From Acidobacteriota bacterium (lineage in GTDB: Bacteria > Acidobacteriota > Holophagae > Holophagales > Holophagaceae), in NCBI GenBank assembly GCA_021794095.1, contig JAJYRN010000002.1, positions 233,076 through 297,075 on the forward strand: a stretch of DNA of 64,000 nucleotides, in the 5' to 3' direction. The position numbers were made by a program, and so were the translations under genes. The notes under the pieces are model-generated. The model searched no databases. It was not told where the DNA came from and saw only the letters and a list, made by a program, of their open reading frames with translations. Below, in pieces: positions 35,833-43,969 of the stretch (within the stretch, counting starts at the first letter, position 1; each line of letters starts with the position of its first letter).

Positions 35833-37557
35833 TTGCCTGTGCGCTTCACGGTCGCGGTCCCTCCCGAGCACCGTAACACCCTCTCCAGCCGCGTCAGCCG
35901 GGAGATCAGGCCGGCGCTGGTCTGGCTTGAGGCCGGCCCGGCGGACGTGGTGCTGGGGGTGCCGGGTCAGGGTGAACTCGCCACCTGTGCCGTCTGGCCC
36001 GGGGAGGAAGCGGCTATCGCCCTGCTGCTGACCGCCTGGGAGCGTCTGAAGGACAAACGGGACATGGCGCGGCTCAACCGCGTGGGGCGAGCGCTGGCCT
36101 CGGAACAGAACCTGGACCGCCTGTTGGACCTGATCCTCACCTCCGCCCGGGAGCTGGTATCCGCCGAGGCCGGTTCCATCTATCTGGTGATCGGCGAGGA
36201 AGATGACCGCGAGCTGTTGTTCGCGCACACCCAGAATGCGCGGGTGAACTGGCCCTCGGAACGTTTCCGCATGCCGCTCACGCCCAAGGCCCTGGCCGGC
36301 TATGTGGCTTCCACGGGCAGCCTCGTCAATGTGGCCGATGTCTACGAACTTCCGCCGGAGGTTCCCTACGAGTTCAACCGTGCCTTCGACCTGCAGACGG
36401 GCTACCGGACCCAGTCCATGCTCGTGGTGCCCATGGTGGATACGGAAGGCGCCATTCTGGGCGCGCTGGCCCTCATCAACCGCCTGGAGGAACTGGAAGG
36501 CGCGGTCCGCGTCGTGCCCTTCCTGGCGGAGCACGCCAACCTCGCGCAAAGCCTGGCGGGCCAGGCCGGCGTCGCCGTGAAGAACGCCAACCTCCGGACC
36601 GAGATCGAACAGCTCTTCGAGGGCTTCGTGAACGCCTCGGTGACGGCCATCGAGGCGCGGGATCCAGTGACCAGCGGCCACTCGGGCCGGGTGGCCGAGC
36701 TCACCACCGGGCTTGCCGAGGCCGTCAACCGCACGCCCAACGGGCCCTATGGCGCATTGACCTTCACCGACCGGCAGCTCCGCGAGCTGCGCTACGCCAG
36801 CCTGCTGCACGATTTCGGCAAGGTCGGGGTCCGCGAACAGGTGCTGGTCAAGGCCAAGAAGCTGGAGCCCCACCAGCTTGAGCTCGTCCTCCAGCGCCTC
36901 CGTCAGCGGGAGCTGGAGGAGGCCCTGGGCCTTCTCTCCCAGGCCTGGAAGGGCGGGGAGGGTTTCGATCCCGCCCGGTGGGAGCAGGTCATCCGGGACC
37001 GCCGGGAAGAAACCGAACGCCTCATGCACCTGGTCCAGCAGAGCAACGAGCCCACGGTGCTGACCCAGGAGGTGGCCGAAGGCCTGGGCCTGCTGGAGGA
37101 TCTCCGCTTCACCCACTGGACCGGAGAGCAGAAGGAAGTGGTGGCGCCAGACGACCTGGCCTGCCTCCGGATCCGCCGGGGCAGCCTGTCTGAGGAGGAG
37201 CGCCGGCAGATCGAAAGCCATGTCACCCACACGTTCCGCTTCCTGGAGCGCATTCCCTGGACGAAGGATCTGGCGGGCATCCCCGACATCGCCTACGCCC
37301 ACCATGAGCGCATGACCGGCCGGGGCTATCCCCGGAAACTGGAAGGCGGCGCGATCCCGGTCCAGAGCCGGGCCATGGCCATTTCCGATGTCTTCGACGC
37401 CTTGACAGCCATGGACCGCCCCTACAAGGTGGCTGTTCCGGTGGACCGGAGCCTTGCCATCCTGGACGAGGAGGCCCGGGAGGGCGCCCTGGATCGCGCC
37501 CTGCTGGATCTCTTCATCGAGGCCCGGGTCTTCGAGCGGACGGTCCGGCCTTCCTGA
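35833..37557 (+). CDS. GAF - HD-GYP domain protein
   Basis: A 574-residue cytosolic signalling protein, probably starting at TTG. An N-terminal 60-residue segment is followed by a GAF domain (about 85-250; LVSAEAGSIYLVIGEEDD to TQSMLVVPMVDTEGAILG). Residues from 265 form an HD-GYP phosphodiesterase: HSGRVAELTTGLAEAV, LLHDFGKVGVREQVLV, and HHERMTGRGYPRKLEGG. Between the HD motif and the GYP part there is an insertion of about 110 residues with a coiled-coil-like helix. HD-GYP proteins hydrolyse c-di-GMP. It is followed by fabZ 40 bp away. Confidence 0.85.
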   Translation: MPVRFTVAVPPEHRNTLSSRVSREIRPALVWLEAGPADVVLGVPGQGELATCAVWPGEEAAIALLLTAWERLKDKRDMARLNRVGRALASEQNLDRLLDLILTSARELVSAEAGSIYLVIGEEDDRELLFAHTQNARVNWPSERFRMPLTPKALAGYVASTGSLVNVADVYELPPEVPYEFNRAFDLQTGYRTQSMLVVPMVDTEGAILGALALINRLEELEGAVRVVPFLAEHANLAQSLAGQAGVAVKNANLRTEIEQLFEGFVNASVTAIEARDPVTSGHSGRVAELTTGLAEAVNRTPNGPYGALTFTDRQLRELRYASLLHDFGKVGVREQVLVKAKKLEPHQLELVLQRLRQRELEEALGLLSQAWKGGEGFDPARWEQVIRDRREETERLMHLVQQSNEPTVLTQEVAEGLGLLEDLRFTHWTGEQKEVVAPDDLACLRIRRGSLSEEERRQIESHVTHTFRFLERIPWTKDLAGIPDIAYAHHERMTGRGYPRKLEGGAIPVQSRAMAISDVFDALTAMDRPYKVAVPVDRSLAILDEEAREGALDRALLDLFIEARVFERTVRPS

Positions 37558-37597
37558 GCCTCGGGCCCTCCGTTAGTCTGGAGGCTTGGAGTTCCGC

Positions 37598-38068
37598 ATG
37601 CCTGAACACGAGCCGAGGACCATTGACCTCCAGGGGATCCTTGATCTCCTGCCGCACCGCTATCCGATCCTCCTGGTGGATCGGATCCTGGACTACGAGC
37701 CCGGGCAGTGGATCCGCGGCCTGAGGAACATCAGCTACAGCGAGCAGGTCTTCCAGGGCCATTTCCCCGGCCGCCCCGTCTTCCCCGGCGTCTACATCCT
37801 GGAGGCCATGGCCCAGACGGGAGGCTGCCTGCTCCTCCAGGACATTGAGGATCGGCATCGGAAGGTGATCTACTTCATGGGGATTGATGGAGCGAAGTTC
37901 CGCAAGCCCGTGCTGCCGGGCGATCAGCTGGTGATGGAAGTCAAGGTGCTGCAACTCAAGGGCCGGATCTGCAAGATGCGCGGCGAGGCTTTCGTGGATG
38001 GCCAGAAAGTGGCTGAGGCCGAATTCATGTCCATGCTGATGGACCTGGCGGAGGGAGAAGGGAAATGA
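37598..38068 (+). CDS. fabZ: 3-hydroxyacyl-ACP dehydratase FabZ
   Basis: A 156-residue hot-dog-fold dehydratase of fatty-acid elongation. The catalytic histidine is in DLLPHRYPILLVDRI and the catalytic glutamate in FPGVYILEAMAQTGG. The start at the internal ATG (37598) has GGAG eight bases upstream; the track begins earlier at a TTG. It overlaps lpxA by ATGA, the usual pairing that links hydroxyacyl-ACP supply to lipid A synthesis. Confidence 0.93.
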   Translation: MPEHEPRTIDLQGILDLLPHRYPILLVDRILDYEPGQWIRGLRNISYSEQVFQGHFPGRPVFPGVYILEAMAQTGGCLLLQDIEDRHRKVIYFMGIDGAKFRKPVLPGDQLVMEVKVLQLKGRICKMRGEAFVDGQKVAEAEFMSMLMDLAEGEGK

Positions 38069-38850
38069 GCGCGCAGATCCATCCCAGCAGTGTCATCAGT
38101 CCGGAAGCCCGCCTGGGCGAGGGCGTGATCATCGGCCCCTTCTGCTTCATCGAGGGCAACGCCGTGATCGGCGCCCGCACGCAGCTGCGGAGTCATGTGG
38201 TGATCGGCCCCCACACCGAGATCGGTGAGGACAACGATATCTTCGCCCATGCCACCCTGGGCATGGGGCCCCAGGATCTCAAGTTCAAGGGCGCTCCCAC
38301 TCGGCTGAAGGTGGGCGATCGCAACGTGATCCGCGAAGGCTGCACCATGCACCGGGGCACCGAGGGCGGCGGCGGACTCACCACCGTGGGCGACGACAAC
38401 TTCCTCATGACCGGTTCGCATGTGGCCCACGATTGCCATGTGGGCAGCCGCAATATCTTCGCCAACTGCGCCACCCTGGCGGGACACGTGGAAGTGGGTG
38501 ATGGCTGCAACATCGGCGCCTTCTCCGCGGTCCACCAGTTCTGCCGTGTGGGCGATCAGGCCTTCATGGGCGGCTTCACTGTAGCCACCCAGGATGTGCT
38601 GCCCTTCATGAAGACCGCCGGGGCCCGGGATACCAAAAGCTATGGCGTGAACACCATCGGCCTCCAGCGGAAGGGCTTCGCGCCGGAGGTGATCGAGGGG
38701 CTGAAGCGCGCCCATCGCCTGCTGTTCCACTCGGGCCTCCTGCGGGAGGAGGCCATGCAGCAGACCGAGCAGGAATGTGGTTCCATTGCTGAAGTGGCCT
38801 ATCTGCTTCGGTTCATTCGCGAATCGAAACGCGGCATCCACCGTGGTTGA
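38065..38850 (+). CDS. lpxA: UDP-N-acetylglucosamine acyltransferase LpxA
   Basis: A 261-residue left-handed beta-helix enzyme with hexapeptide repeats from residue 5 to about 190. The catalytic histidine is in MTGSHVAHDCHVG, and the lipid-A-type GAFSAVHQFCRVG follows. The C-terminal helical part is standard. It transfers a 3-hydroxyacyl chain from ACP to UDP-GlcNAc at the start of lipid A synthesis. It is coupled to fabZ at its start and overlaps era by 8 bp at its end. Confidence 0.94.
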   Translation: MSAQIHPSSVISPEARLGEGVIIGPFCFIEGNAVIGARTQLRSHVVIGPHTEIGEDNDIFAHATLGMGPQDLKFKGAPTRLKVGDRNVIREGCTMHRGTEGGGGLTTVGDDNFLMTGSHVAHDCHVGSRNIFANCATLAGHVEVGDGCNIGAFSAVHQFCRVGDQAFMGGFTVATQDVLPFMKTAGARDTKSYGVNTIGLQRKGFAPEVIEGLKRAHRLLFHSGLLREEAMQQTEQECGSIAEVAYLLRFIRESKRGIHRG

Positions 38851-39754
38851 GCGCCGCCACGCCACCCTCGCCATCATCGGCCTTCCGAACGCCGGGAAAT
38901 CCACGCTCCTGAACGCCTTGTTGGGCCAGAAGCTGGCCGCGACCAGCCAGATCCCGCAGACCACCCGCACCCGCGTGCTGGGGGTGGTAAACCGGGGTGA
39001 TGTTCAGCTCGCCTTCCTGGATACCCCCGGCTTCCACCTGCCGAAACACATCCTCAACGAGCGGATGATGAGCCACGTTGAGCAGGCCCTGGAGGAAGCC
39101 GACCTGCTCCTGTGGGTGGTGGACGCCAGCGAGTTCCTCGGCGCCGGTGAGCGGGCCCTGGCCAAGCGCCTGAAGAAGCTGGGGCGGCCCGTCTACCTCC
39201 TGCTCAACAAGATTGATCTCGTCTCCAAGTCCCGGCTGCTGGAGAAGGTCGCCACCTACAAGGATCTTCTGCCCTTCAAGGAGATCATTCCTATCGGGGC
39301 CCGGCTGGGCCTGAACCTCGACCCCCTCTGGTCGCTGCTGGAGCGCGATGCTGCCCAGACCGGCTGGCCCTACGATCCGGACACTTTCACGGATCAGACG
39401 GAGCGTTCCCTGGCGTCGGAATTCATCCGCGAGAAGGTGCTCCGGAAGACCCGCGAGGAGGTGCCCCACGGAGTGGCAGTCCTCATCGAGCGCTGGCTGG
39501 AGGCTGGCCAGGAGGATTACCCGGAGGATCTCGGGCCCGAGGGTGTGTTCATCGCTGCGCGGATCCTCGTGGACCGCGATGGCCACCGGAAGATCCTGCT
39601 GGGTTCCCAGGGCGAGATGATCAAGGACATCCGGCAGAGCGCCCAGCGAGAGCTGCGCAAGCTGCTCCAGCGGCCGGTGCGTCTGGAACTCTTCGTGAAG
39701 GTGGACGAAGGCTGGCGGGACCGGCCCGAGAAACTGGACCGGCTGGAACTCTAG
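38843..39754 (+). CDS. era: GTPase Era
   Basis: A 303-residue Ras-like GTPase with a C-terminal KH domain. G1 is GLPNAGKSTLLNALLG, G2 lies in QIPQTTRTRVLGV, G3 is FLDTPGFH, and G4 is LLNKIDLV. The KH loop is LLGSQGEMIKDI. Era binds the 3' end of 16S rRNA and assists 30S maturation. The start is taken as the GTG at 38843 overlapping lpxA. Its TAG stop lies inside the left arm of a 20-bp palindrome. Confidence 0.93.
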   Translation: MVERRHATLAIIGLPNAGKSTLLNALLGQKLAATSQIPQTTRTRVLGVVNRGDVQLAFLDTPGFHLPKHILNERMMSHVEQALEEADLLLWVVDASEFLGAGERALAKRLKKLGRPVYLLLNKIDLVSKSRLLEKVATYKDLLPFKEIIPIGARLGLNLDPLWSLLERDAAQTGWPYDPDTFTDQTERSLASEFIREKVLRKTREEVPHGVAVLIERWLEAGQEDYPEDLGPEGVFIAARILVDRDGHRKILLGSQGEMIKDIRQSAQRELRKLLQRPVRLELFVKVDEGWRDRPEKLDRLEL

Positions 39755-39807
39755 GAGCCTGTCCAAGTATTCGCGGGGCGTTCCAATTACTTGGACAGGC
39801 TCCTAGA
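39750..39807. repeat. Perfect 20-bp-arm palindrome, MITE- or terminator-like
   Basis: TCTAGGAGCCTGTCCAAGTA (39750-39769) is repeated in exact inverted form at 39788-39807, around an 18-bp centre. The core starts GAGCCTGTCC and is flanked on both sides by CTAG, which would fit a 4-bp target duplication of an IS5-like element; CTAG is itself palindromic, so this is not decisive. The left CTAG gives the TAG of era and the right one gives the TAG of the carbonic anhydrase gene. Alternatives are a bidirectional terminator or a tiny non-autonomous element. No transposase is nearby. Confidence 0.6.
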
Positions 39808-40474
39808 TCGAAAGGTCCGTGGCCCGGTGCTGTGCGTCCAGGGGTGCAGGCCCCTGGCTGCCGGTGACCGAGCCGTACTGCCCGCGATCGGGGTCGAAGG
39901 CGAACACCTCGCCGGTCTCGATCTTGTAAACCCAGCCATGAAGGTGCAGGGCCCCGCTGGCCACCGCCTTGGCCACGGCCGGATGGCTGCGCAGGTTTTC
40001 CAACTGCACCAGGACGTTCTCCTCCACGGTGGCGGTCAGCAGGGGTTTGCCCTGAAGGTGGCCGTAGCTCTCCCACATGATGCGTTCGGTCTTCCGGGCA
40101 TGGGACAGCCAGGCCCGGGTGGCGGGCAGCCCTTCCAGCTTGGCGGGGTCCAGCAGGGCCTGCATGGCGCCGCAGTTGGAGTGCCCGCAGATGATGATGT
40201 CCTTGACCTGGAGGGCCTCGACCGCGAACTCGATGCCGGCTGCCATCCCACCCATGCTTTCGTAAGGCGGGATGAGGTTCCCCACGTTGCGGAGGATGAA
40301 CAGCTCGCCCGGGCCCGTCTGGGTGATCAGGTTCGGATTGATCCGGGAATCGGAACAGGTGACGAAGAGGGTCTCAGGCTTCTGGCCATGCGCCTCCAGC
40401 TCCTCGAACAGCACCTGGTGGGAGCGGAAGACCTGGGTCTGGAACTGGTGGATGCCCTGGACGAGTTTCTGCAT
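39803..40474 (-). CDS. can: Beta-class carbonic anhydrase
   Basis: A 223-residue zinc enzyme converting CO2 and bicarbonate. The metal and active-site residues are visible: C and D/R in [12 protein letters not shown], and H/C in [16 protein letters not shown]. Between them is [16 protein letters not shown], the typical middle strand. Likely cytosolic. It is 9 bp downstream of the ABC ATPase gene on the same strand. Its TAG stop is supplied by the palindrome shared with era. Confidence 0.93.
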   Translation of the reverse strand: MQKLVQGIHQFQTQVFRSHQVLFEELEAHGQKPETLFVTCSDSRINPNLITQTGPGELFILRNVGNLIPPYESMGGMAAGIEFAVEALQVKDIIICGHSNCGAMQALLDPAKLEGLPATRAWLSHARKTERIMWESYGHLQGKPLLTATVEENVLVQLENLRSHPAVAKAVASGALHLHGWVYKIETGEVFAFDPDRGQYGSVTGSQGPAPLDAQHRATDLSI

Positions 40475-40483
40475 TCGCCTAGT

Positions 40484-41215
40484 TTACAGATTCAGATGCG
40501 ACAGGTGCTCTTCACTGGAAATGGGCATGTTGGGTTCGTCGTGGGTGATGCGGCCATCGCGGAGCTTGACGATGCGGTGGGCATGGCGGGCGATGTCCTC
40601 CTCGTGGGTGACGAGGATGATCGTGTTGCCCTTCTGATAGAGATCCTCGAAGAGGGCCATGATCTCCACACTGGTCTTGGTGTCCAGGGCGCCGGTGGGC
40701 TCATCAGCCAGGAGGATGCTCGGATCGTTCACCAGGGCCCGGGCGATGGCCACGCGCTGGCGCTGGCCGCCAGAAAGCTGGTTGGGCATGTGGTCGCCGC
40801 GGGAACCCAGCCCCACGCTTTCCAGCGCCTGATGGGACATGTGGTGCCGTTCTTCCGGATGTTTTCCGGCATAGATCAAGGGCAGCTCGACATTCTGGAG
40901 GGCCGTGGTCCGCGCCAGCAAGTTGAAGGTCTGGAAGACGAAACCGATCTCCTCGTTGCGGATCTGCGCCAATTCATCGTCGCTCATGGCCGAGGCGAGC
41001 TTCCCGTTCAGCTCGTAGGTTCCGTTGGTCGGGGTATCCAGGCAGCCGATGACGTTCATCATGGTGGATTTTCCCGATCCGGATGGCCCCATGATGGCGA
41101 CGTATTCCCCTCGGTGGATTTCCATGGAGACGCCATCCAGGGCGCGCACCTCCATGTCACCCATCTGGTAGACCTTGGTGATGTCAGTGAGCCGGATCAA
41201 GGGGGCATCGGACAT
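40484..41215 (-). CDS. ABC transporter ATPase, MacB/LolD type
   Basis: A 243-residue nucleotide-binding subunit. Walker A is GPSGSGKST, the signature is [16 protein letters not shown], Walker B is [13 protein letters not shown], and the switch histidine is in IILVTHEED. The sequence places it with the MacB/LolD branch that works with FtsX-like permeases to move lipoproteins or export substrates. No permease gene is adjacent; the next gene is carbonic anhydrase. The partner must lie elsewhere. Confidence 0.9.
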   Translation of the reverse strand: MSDAPLIRLTDITKVYQMGDMEVRALDGVSMEIHRGEYVAIMGPSGSGKSTMMNVIGCLDTPTNGTYELNGKLASAMSDDELAQIRNEEIGFVFQTFNLLARTTALQNVELPLIYAGKHPEERHHMSHQALESVGLGSRGDHMPNQLSGGQRQRVAIARALVNDPSILLADEPTGALDTKTSVEIMALFEDLYQKGNTIILVTHEEDIARHAHRIVKLRDGRITHDEPNMPISSEEHLSHLNL

Positions 41216-41338
41216 GGGCGCCTCGCGGGCCGGACAGGGCCCTTCCCCATGTTCGCAGAAGCGGGCTTCCGGGTTTAGGGCCTGAGGGGATTCCCGCTAC
41301 AATCCGGGTTCCGCCCGCCGGAAGAAGGTCTGATCCTG

Positions 41339-43969
41339 ATGATTGCCGCCCTGATCCGCTCCCTGGGACGGCCGCTGTTGCGGCTGCGCTACCGCGTCCA
41401 TCTGGAGGGCCTCGATACGCTGGCTCCGCCGGATGGCCGCGGGGTGCTCTTCCTGGCGGGTCACCCAAGCCTGGTGGATCCCTTCCTCCTGGTTACTGAG
41501 CTGCATGCGGTTTGGGCCCCAACCCTTGTGGCAGGCCGGGACCATACCATCCACGGGCCCTTGCGCGGGCTGGCTCGGGCCTTCGGGGTGAAGGCGCTGC
41601 CTGACCCGGCCACGTCCGGGCCCGGCTTCCGGGAGGCCCTAGCCGAGGATCTGGCCCAGGTTGCCGCCCAATTGCGCGCGGGCCGGAACCTGCTCCTGTT
41701 CCCGGGCGGCCGTCTGGCCCGGCAGAAGACGGAGGATCTCGCCGACAACGGACTCCTGGAGCCCCTGCTCAGACAGGCGCCCGGAGCCCATGTGGTCGTG
41801 GTGCGGGTCCGGGGGCTGTGGGGCAGTCGTTTCAGCGCGGCTTCCGGGCAGCGGCCCCGGCCCGGCCGGGAACTCCTCCGCAGCCTGGGCCACCTGCTGG
41901 CCAATGGCCTGTTCTTCATGCCCCGCCGCCGGGTGGTATTCGCCTTCGAGGAAGTCCAGGGCCTCCCGGTGGAGCAGGGGCGGCTGGCCCTCAACCGCAG
42001 CCTGGAGGCACGCCTGAATGCGGATCCCTCCCCGCGCACCTTCGTTCCGGCCTTCTTCTGGCGCGGCCGGGGGGTTCGCGTGTTGCCGGAGCCTCCGCGC
42101 CCGCGGATCACTGGCAACCCGCGGACCGTGCCGGCCTCCGTGCGCGATGCGGTGCGCCGGCACTTCCAGACCCTCACGGGGCGCCATGAAATCCAGGATG
42201 GCCAGGCCCTGGTGGCCGACCTCGGTCTGGACGCGATGGCCCATCGGGAGCTTGAACTCTGGATCGAGCGGGCCTACGGACATCCGATGGGTGATCCCGC
42301 CGCCCTCCAGACCGTGGGCGACGCGATGCTTGCGGCCACGGGGGCTGCCGTTTCCTTGCGCCAGGGAGAACTGAAGCCGGTGCCCCACGCCTGGTTCCAT
42401 GCGCCGGTGGACCTTCCCATCGAACTGCCGGAGGGGACGACCATCCCCGAGGTGTTCCTCCGCCAGGCCCGACGCAATCCGCGCCGTGTGGCGGTGGCGG
42501 ATCAGACCGGCGGCGTGAAGACCTACCGGGACGTGGTGACGGCCCTGATGGTGCTGAAACCGATCTTCGAGCGCCTGGAGGGCGACCACGTGGGCCTGAT
42601 GCTGCCGGCCTCCGGCGGCGCCGGCATCCTCTATCTTGCCCTGCTCTTCGCGGGCAAGACCCCGGTGATGGTGAACTGGACCTCCGGTTCCCGCAGCATG
42701 GGCCACGGTCTGGATCTGCTCGGTGTGAAACACGTCATCACCGTGACGACGCTCATGAACCGCCTGGAAGCCCAGGGCGTGGATCTCGCCGCCCTCCAGG
42801 GCCGCCTGCTCCTCCTGGACGAGGTGGGCAAGCGGATTCCGCTTTCCGCCAAGCTCTCGGCGGCCCTCCGGGCGCGCTTCAACTGGTCCTCGCTGGCCGC
42901 CGTGCGGCCCCGCGAGACTGCGGCGGTGCTGTTCACCAGCGGCAGTGAGAGCCTGCCCAAGGCCGTGCCCCTCACCCACGGCAACCTCCTGGCCAACCTG
43001 CGGGACATCGCCCAGATCCTGCGGTTCCGCAGGGATGACCGGATGATGGGCTGCTTGCCGCCCTTCCATGCCTTCGGACTGACGACGACCACCATCCTGC
43101 CCCTGGTGATGGGTATTCCCGCGGTCTACCACCCGAACCCCACCGAGGGGCGGATGCTGGCCCGCCTCATCGAGGCCTACCACGCCACGCTTCTGGTGGG
43201 CACCCCCACCTTCCTCGCCGGCATCGCCCGGCAGGCGGAGGACCGGAACCTCGAATCCCTCCGCTGGGTCATCTCCGGCGCCGAGAAGTGTCCCGATCCG
43301 CTCTATGCCACCCTCGCCCGCCGCTGGCCCCGTGTCATGGTCCTGGAGGGCTACGGCATCACGGAGTGTTCCCCGGTGGTCTCCGTGAACCGGGAGGAGG
43401 ATCCCCGGAACGGGACCATTGGCCGCCCGCTGCCCTCGGTGGAGTGGGCCATCGTGGATCTCGACAGCGGTCGGAGGGTCCAAGCCGGGGAATCCGGCAT
43501 GCTGCTCCTGCGCGGCCCCAGCATTTTCCCGGGCTACCTGAATCCAGATACCCGCTCGCCCTTCGTCTCCTTCGAGGGCAAGGAGTGGTACCACACCGGG
43601 GATTTGGTCCGCGAGGAAGGTGGCGTGCTGCTGTTCGCGGGGCGCCTCAAGCGCTTTGTGAAGCTGGGGGGGGAGATGGTGTCCCTGCCAGCCATCGAAG
43701 AGGCGCTGGCCCAGCGTTTCATGGGCGAAGACGAGGCCGAGCCGATCCTGGCGGTGGAGGCCATGTCGGCCGATCTCAACCCCGATCTGGTCCTGTTCAC
43801 CGTGCCGGCCATTCCGCGTGATGAAGCGAACGCCGCCATCCGCGCGGCCGGCCTCTCCCCGCTGCACCACATCCGGAATGTGCGCCAGATCGAGCAGATT
43901 CCCACCCTGGGGACCGGCAAGACCGACTACCAGACCCTCAAGGCCCTGCTGGCCGAGCCGGTGGGTTAG
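41339..43969 (+). CDS. Aas-like acyltransferase / acyl-ACP synthetase
   Basis: An 876-residue fusion. Residues 1-200 form a PlsC-like acyltransferase with GHPSLVD in place of the NHxxxxD site and FPGGRLARQ downstream. Residues 265-335 look like an acyl-carrier domain (RDAVRRHFQTLTGRHEIQDG), but its LGLDAMAHREL has Ala299 where the phosphopantetheine serine should be. From about 380 an AMP-binding synthetase follows: VLFTSGSESLPKAVPLTH, EGYGITECSPVV and LGTGKTDYQTLKALLAEP. The arrangement resembles E. coli Aas, which reacylates lysophospholipids, with an added carrier-like module. Confidence 0.82.
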   Translation: MIAALIRSLGRPLLRLRYRVHLEGLDTLAPPDGRGVLFLAGHPSLVDPFLLVTELHAVWAPTLVAGRDHTIHGPLRGLARAFGVKALPDPATSGPGFREALAEDLAQVAAQLRAGRNLLLFPGGRLARQKTEDLADNGLLEPLLRQAPGAHVVVVRVRGLWGSRFSAASGQRPRPGRELLRSLGHLLANGLFFMPRRRVVFAFEEVQGLPVEQGRLALNRSLEARLNADPSPRTFVPAFFWRGRGVRVLPEPPRPRITGNPRTVPASVRDAVRRHFQTLTGRHEIQDGQALVADLGLDAMAHRELELWIERAYGHPMGDPAALQTVGDAMLAATGAAVSLRQGELKPVPHAWFHAPVDLPIELPEGTTIPEVFLRQARRNPRRVAVADQTGGVKTYRDVVTALMVLKPIFERLEGDHVGLMLPASGGAGILYLALLFAGKTPVMVNWTSGSRSMGHGLDLLGVKHVITVTTLMNRLEAQGVDLAALQGRLLLLDEVGKRIPLSAKLSAALRARFNWSSLAAVRPRETAAVLFTSGSESLPKAVPLTHGNLLANLRDIAQILRFRRDDRMMGCLPPFHAFGLTTTTILPLVMGIPAVYHPNPTEGRMLARLIEAYHATLLVGTPTFLAGIARQAEDRNLESLRWVISGAEKCPDPLYATLARRWPRVMVLEGYGITECSPVVSVNREEDPRNGTIGRPLPSVEWAIVDLDSGRRVQAGESGMLLLRGPSIFPGYLNPDTRSPFVSFEGKEWYHTGDLVREEGGVLLFAGRLKRFVKLGGEMVSLPAIEEALAQRFMGEDEAEPILAVEAMSADLNPDLVLFTVPAIPRDEANAAIRAAGLSPLHHIRNVRQIEQIPTLGTGKTDYQTLKALLAEPVG

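Noticed and set aside
41639-43870. 743-codon minus-strand frame opposite the Aas-like gene
   Set aside because: Shadow of a real gene with intact motifs on the plus strand.
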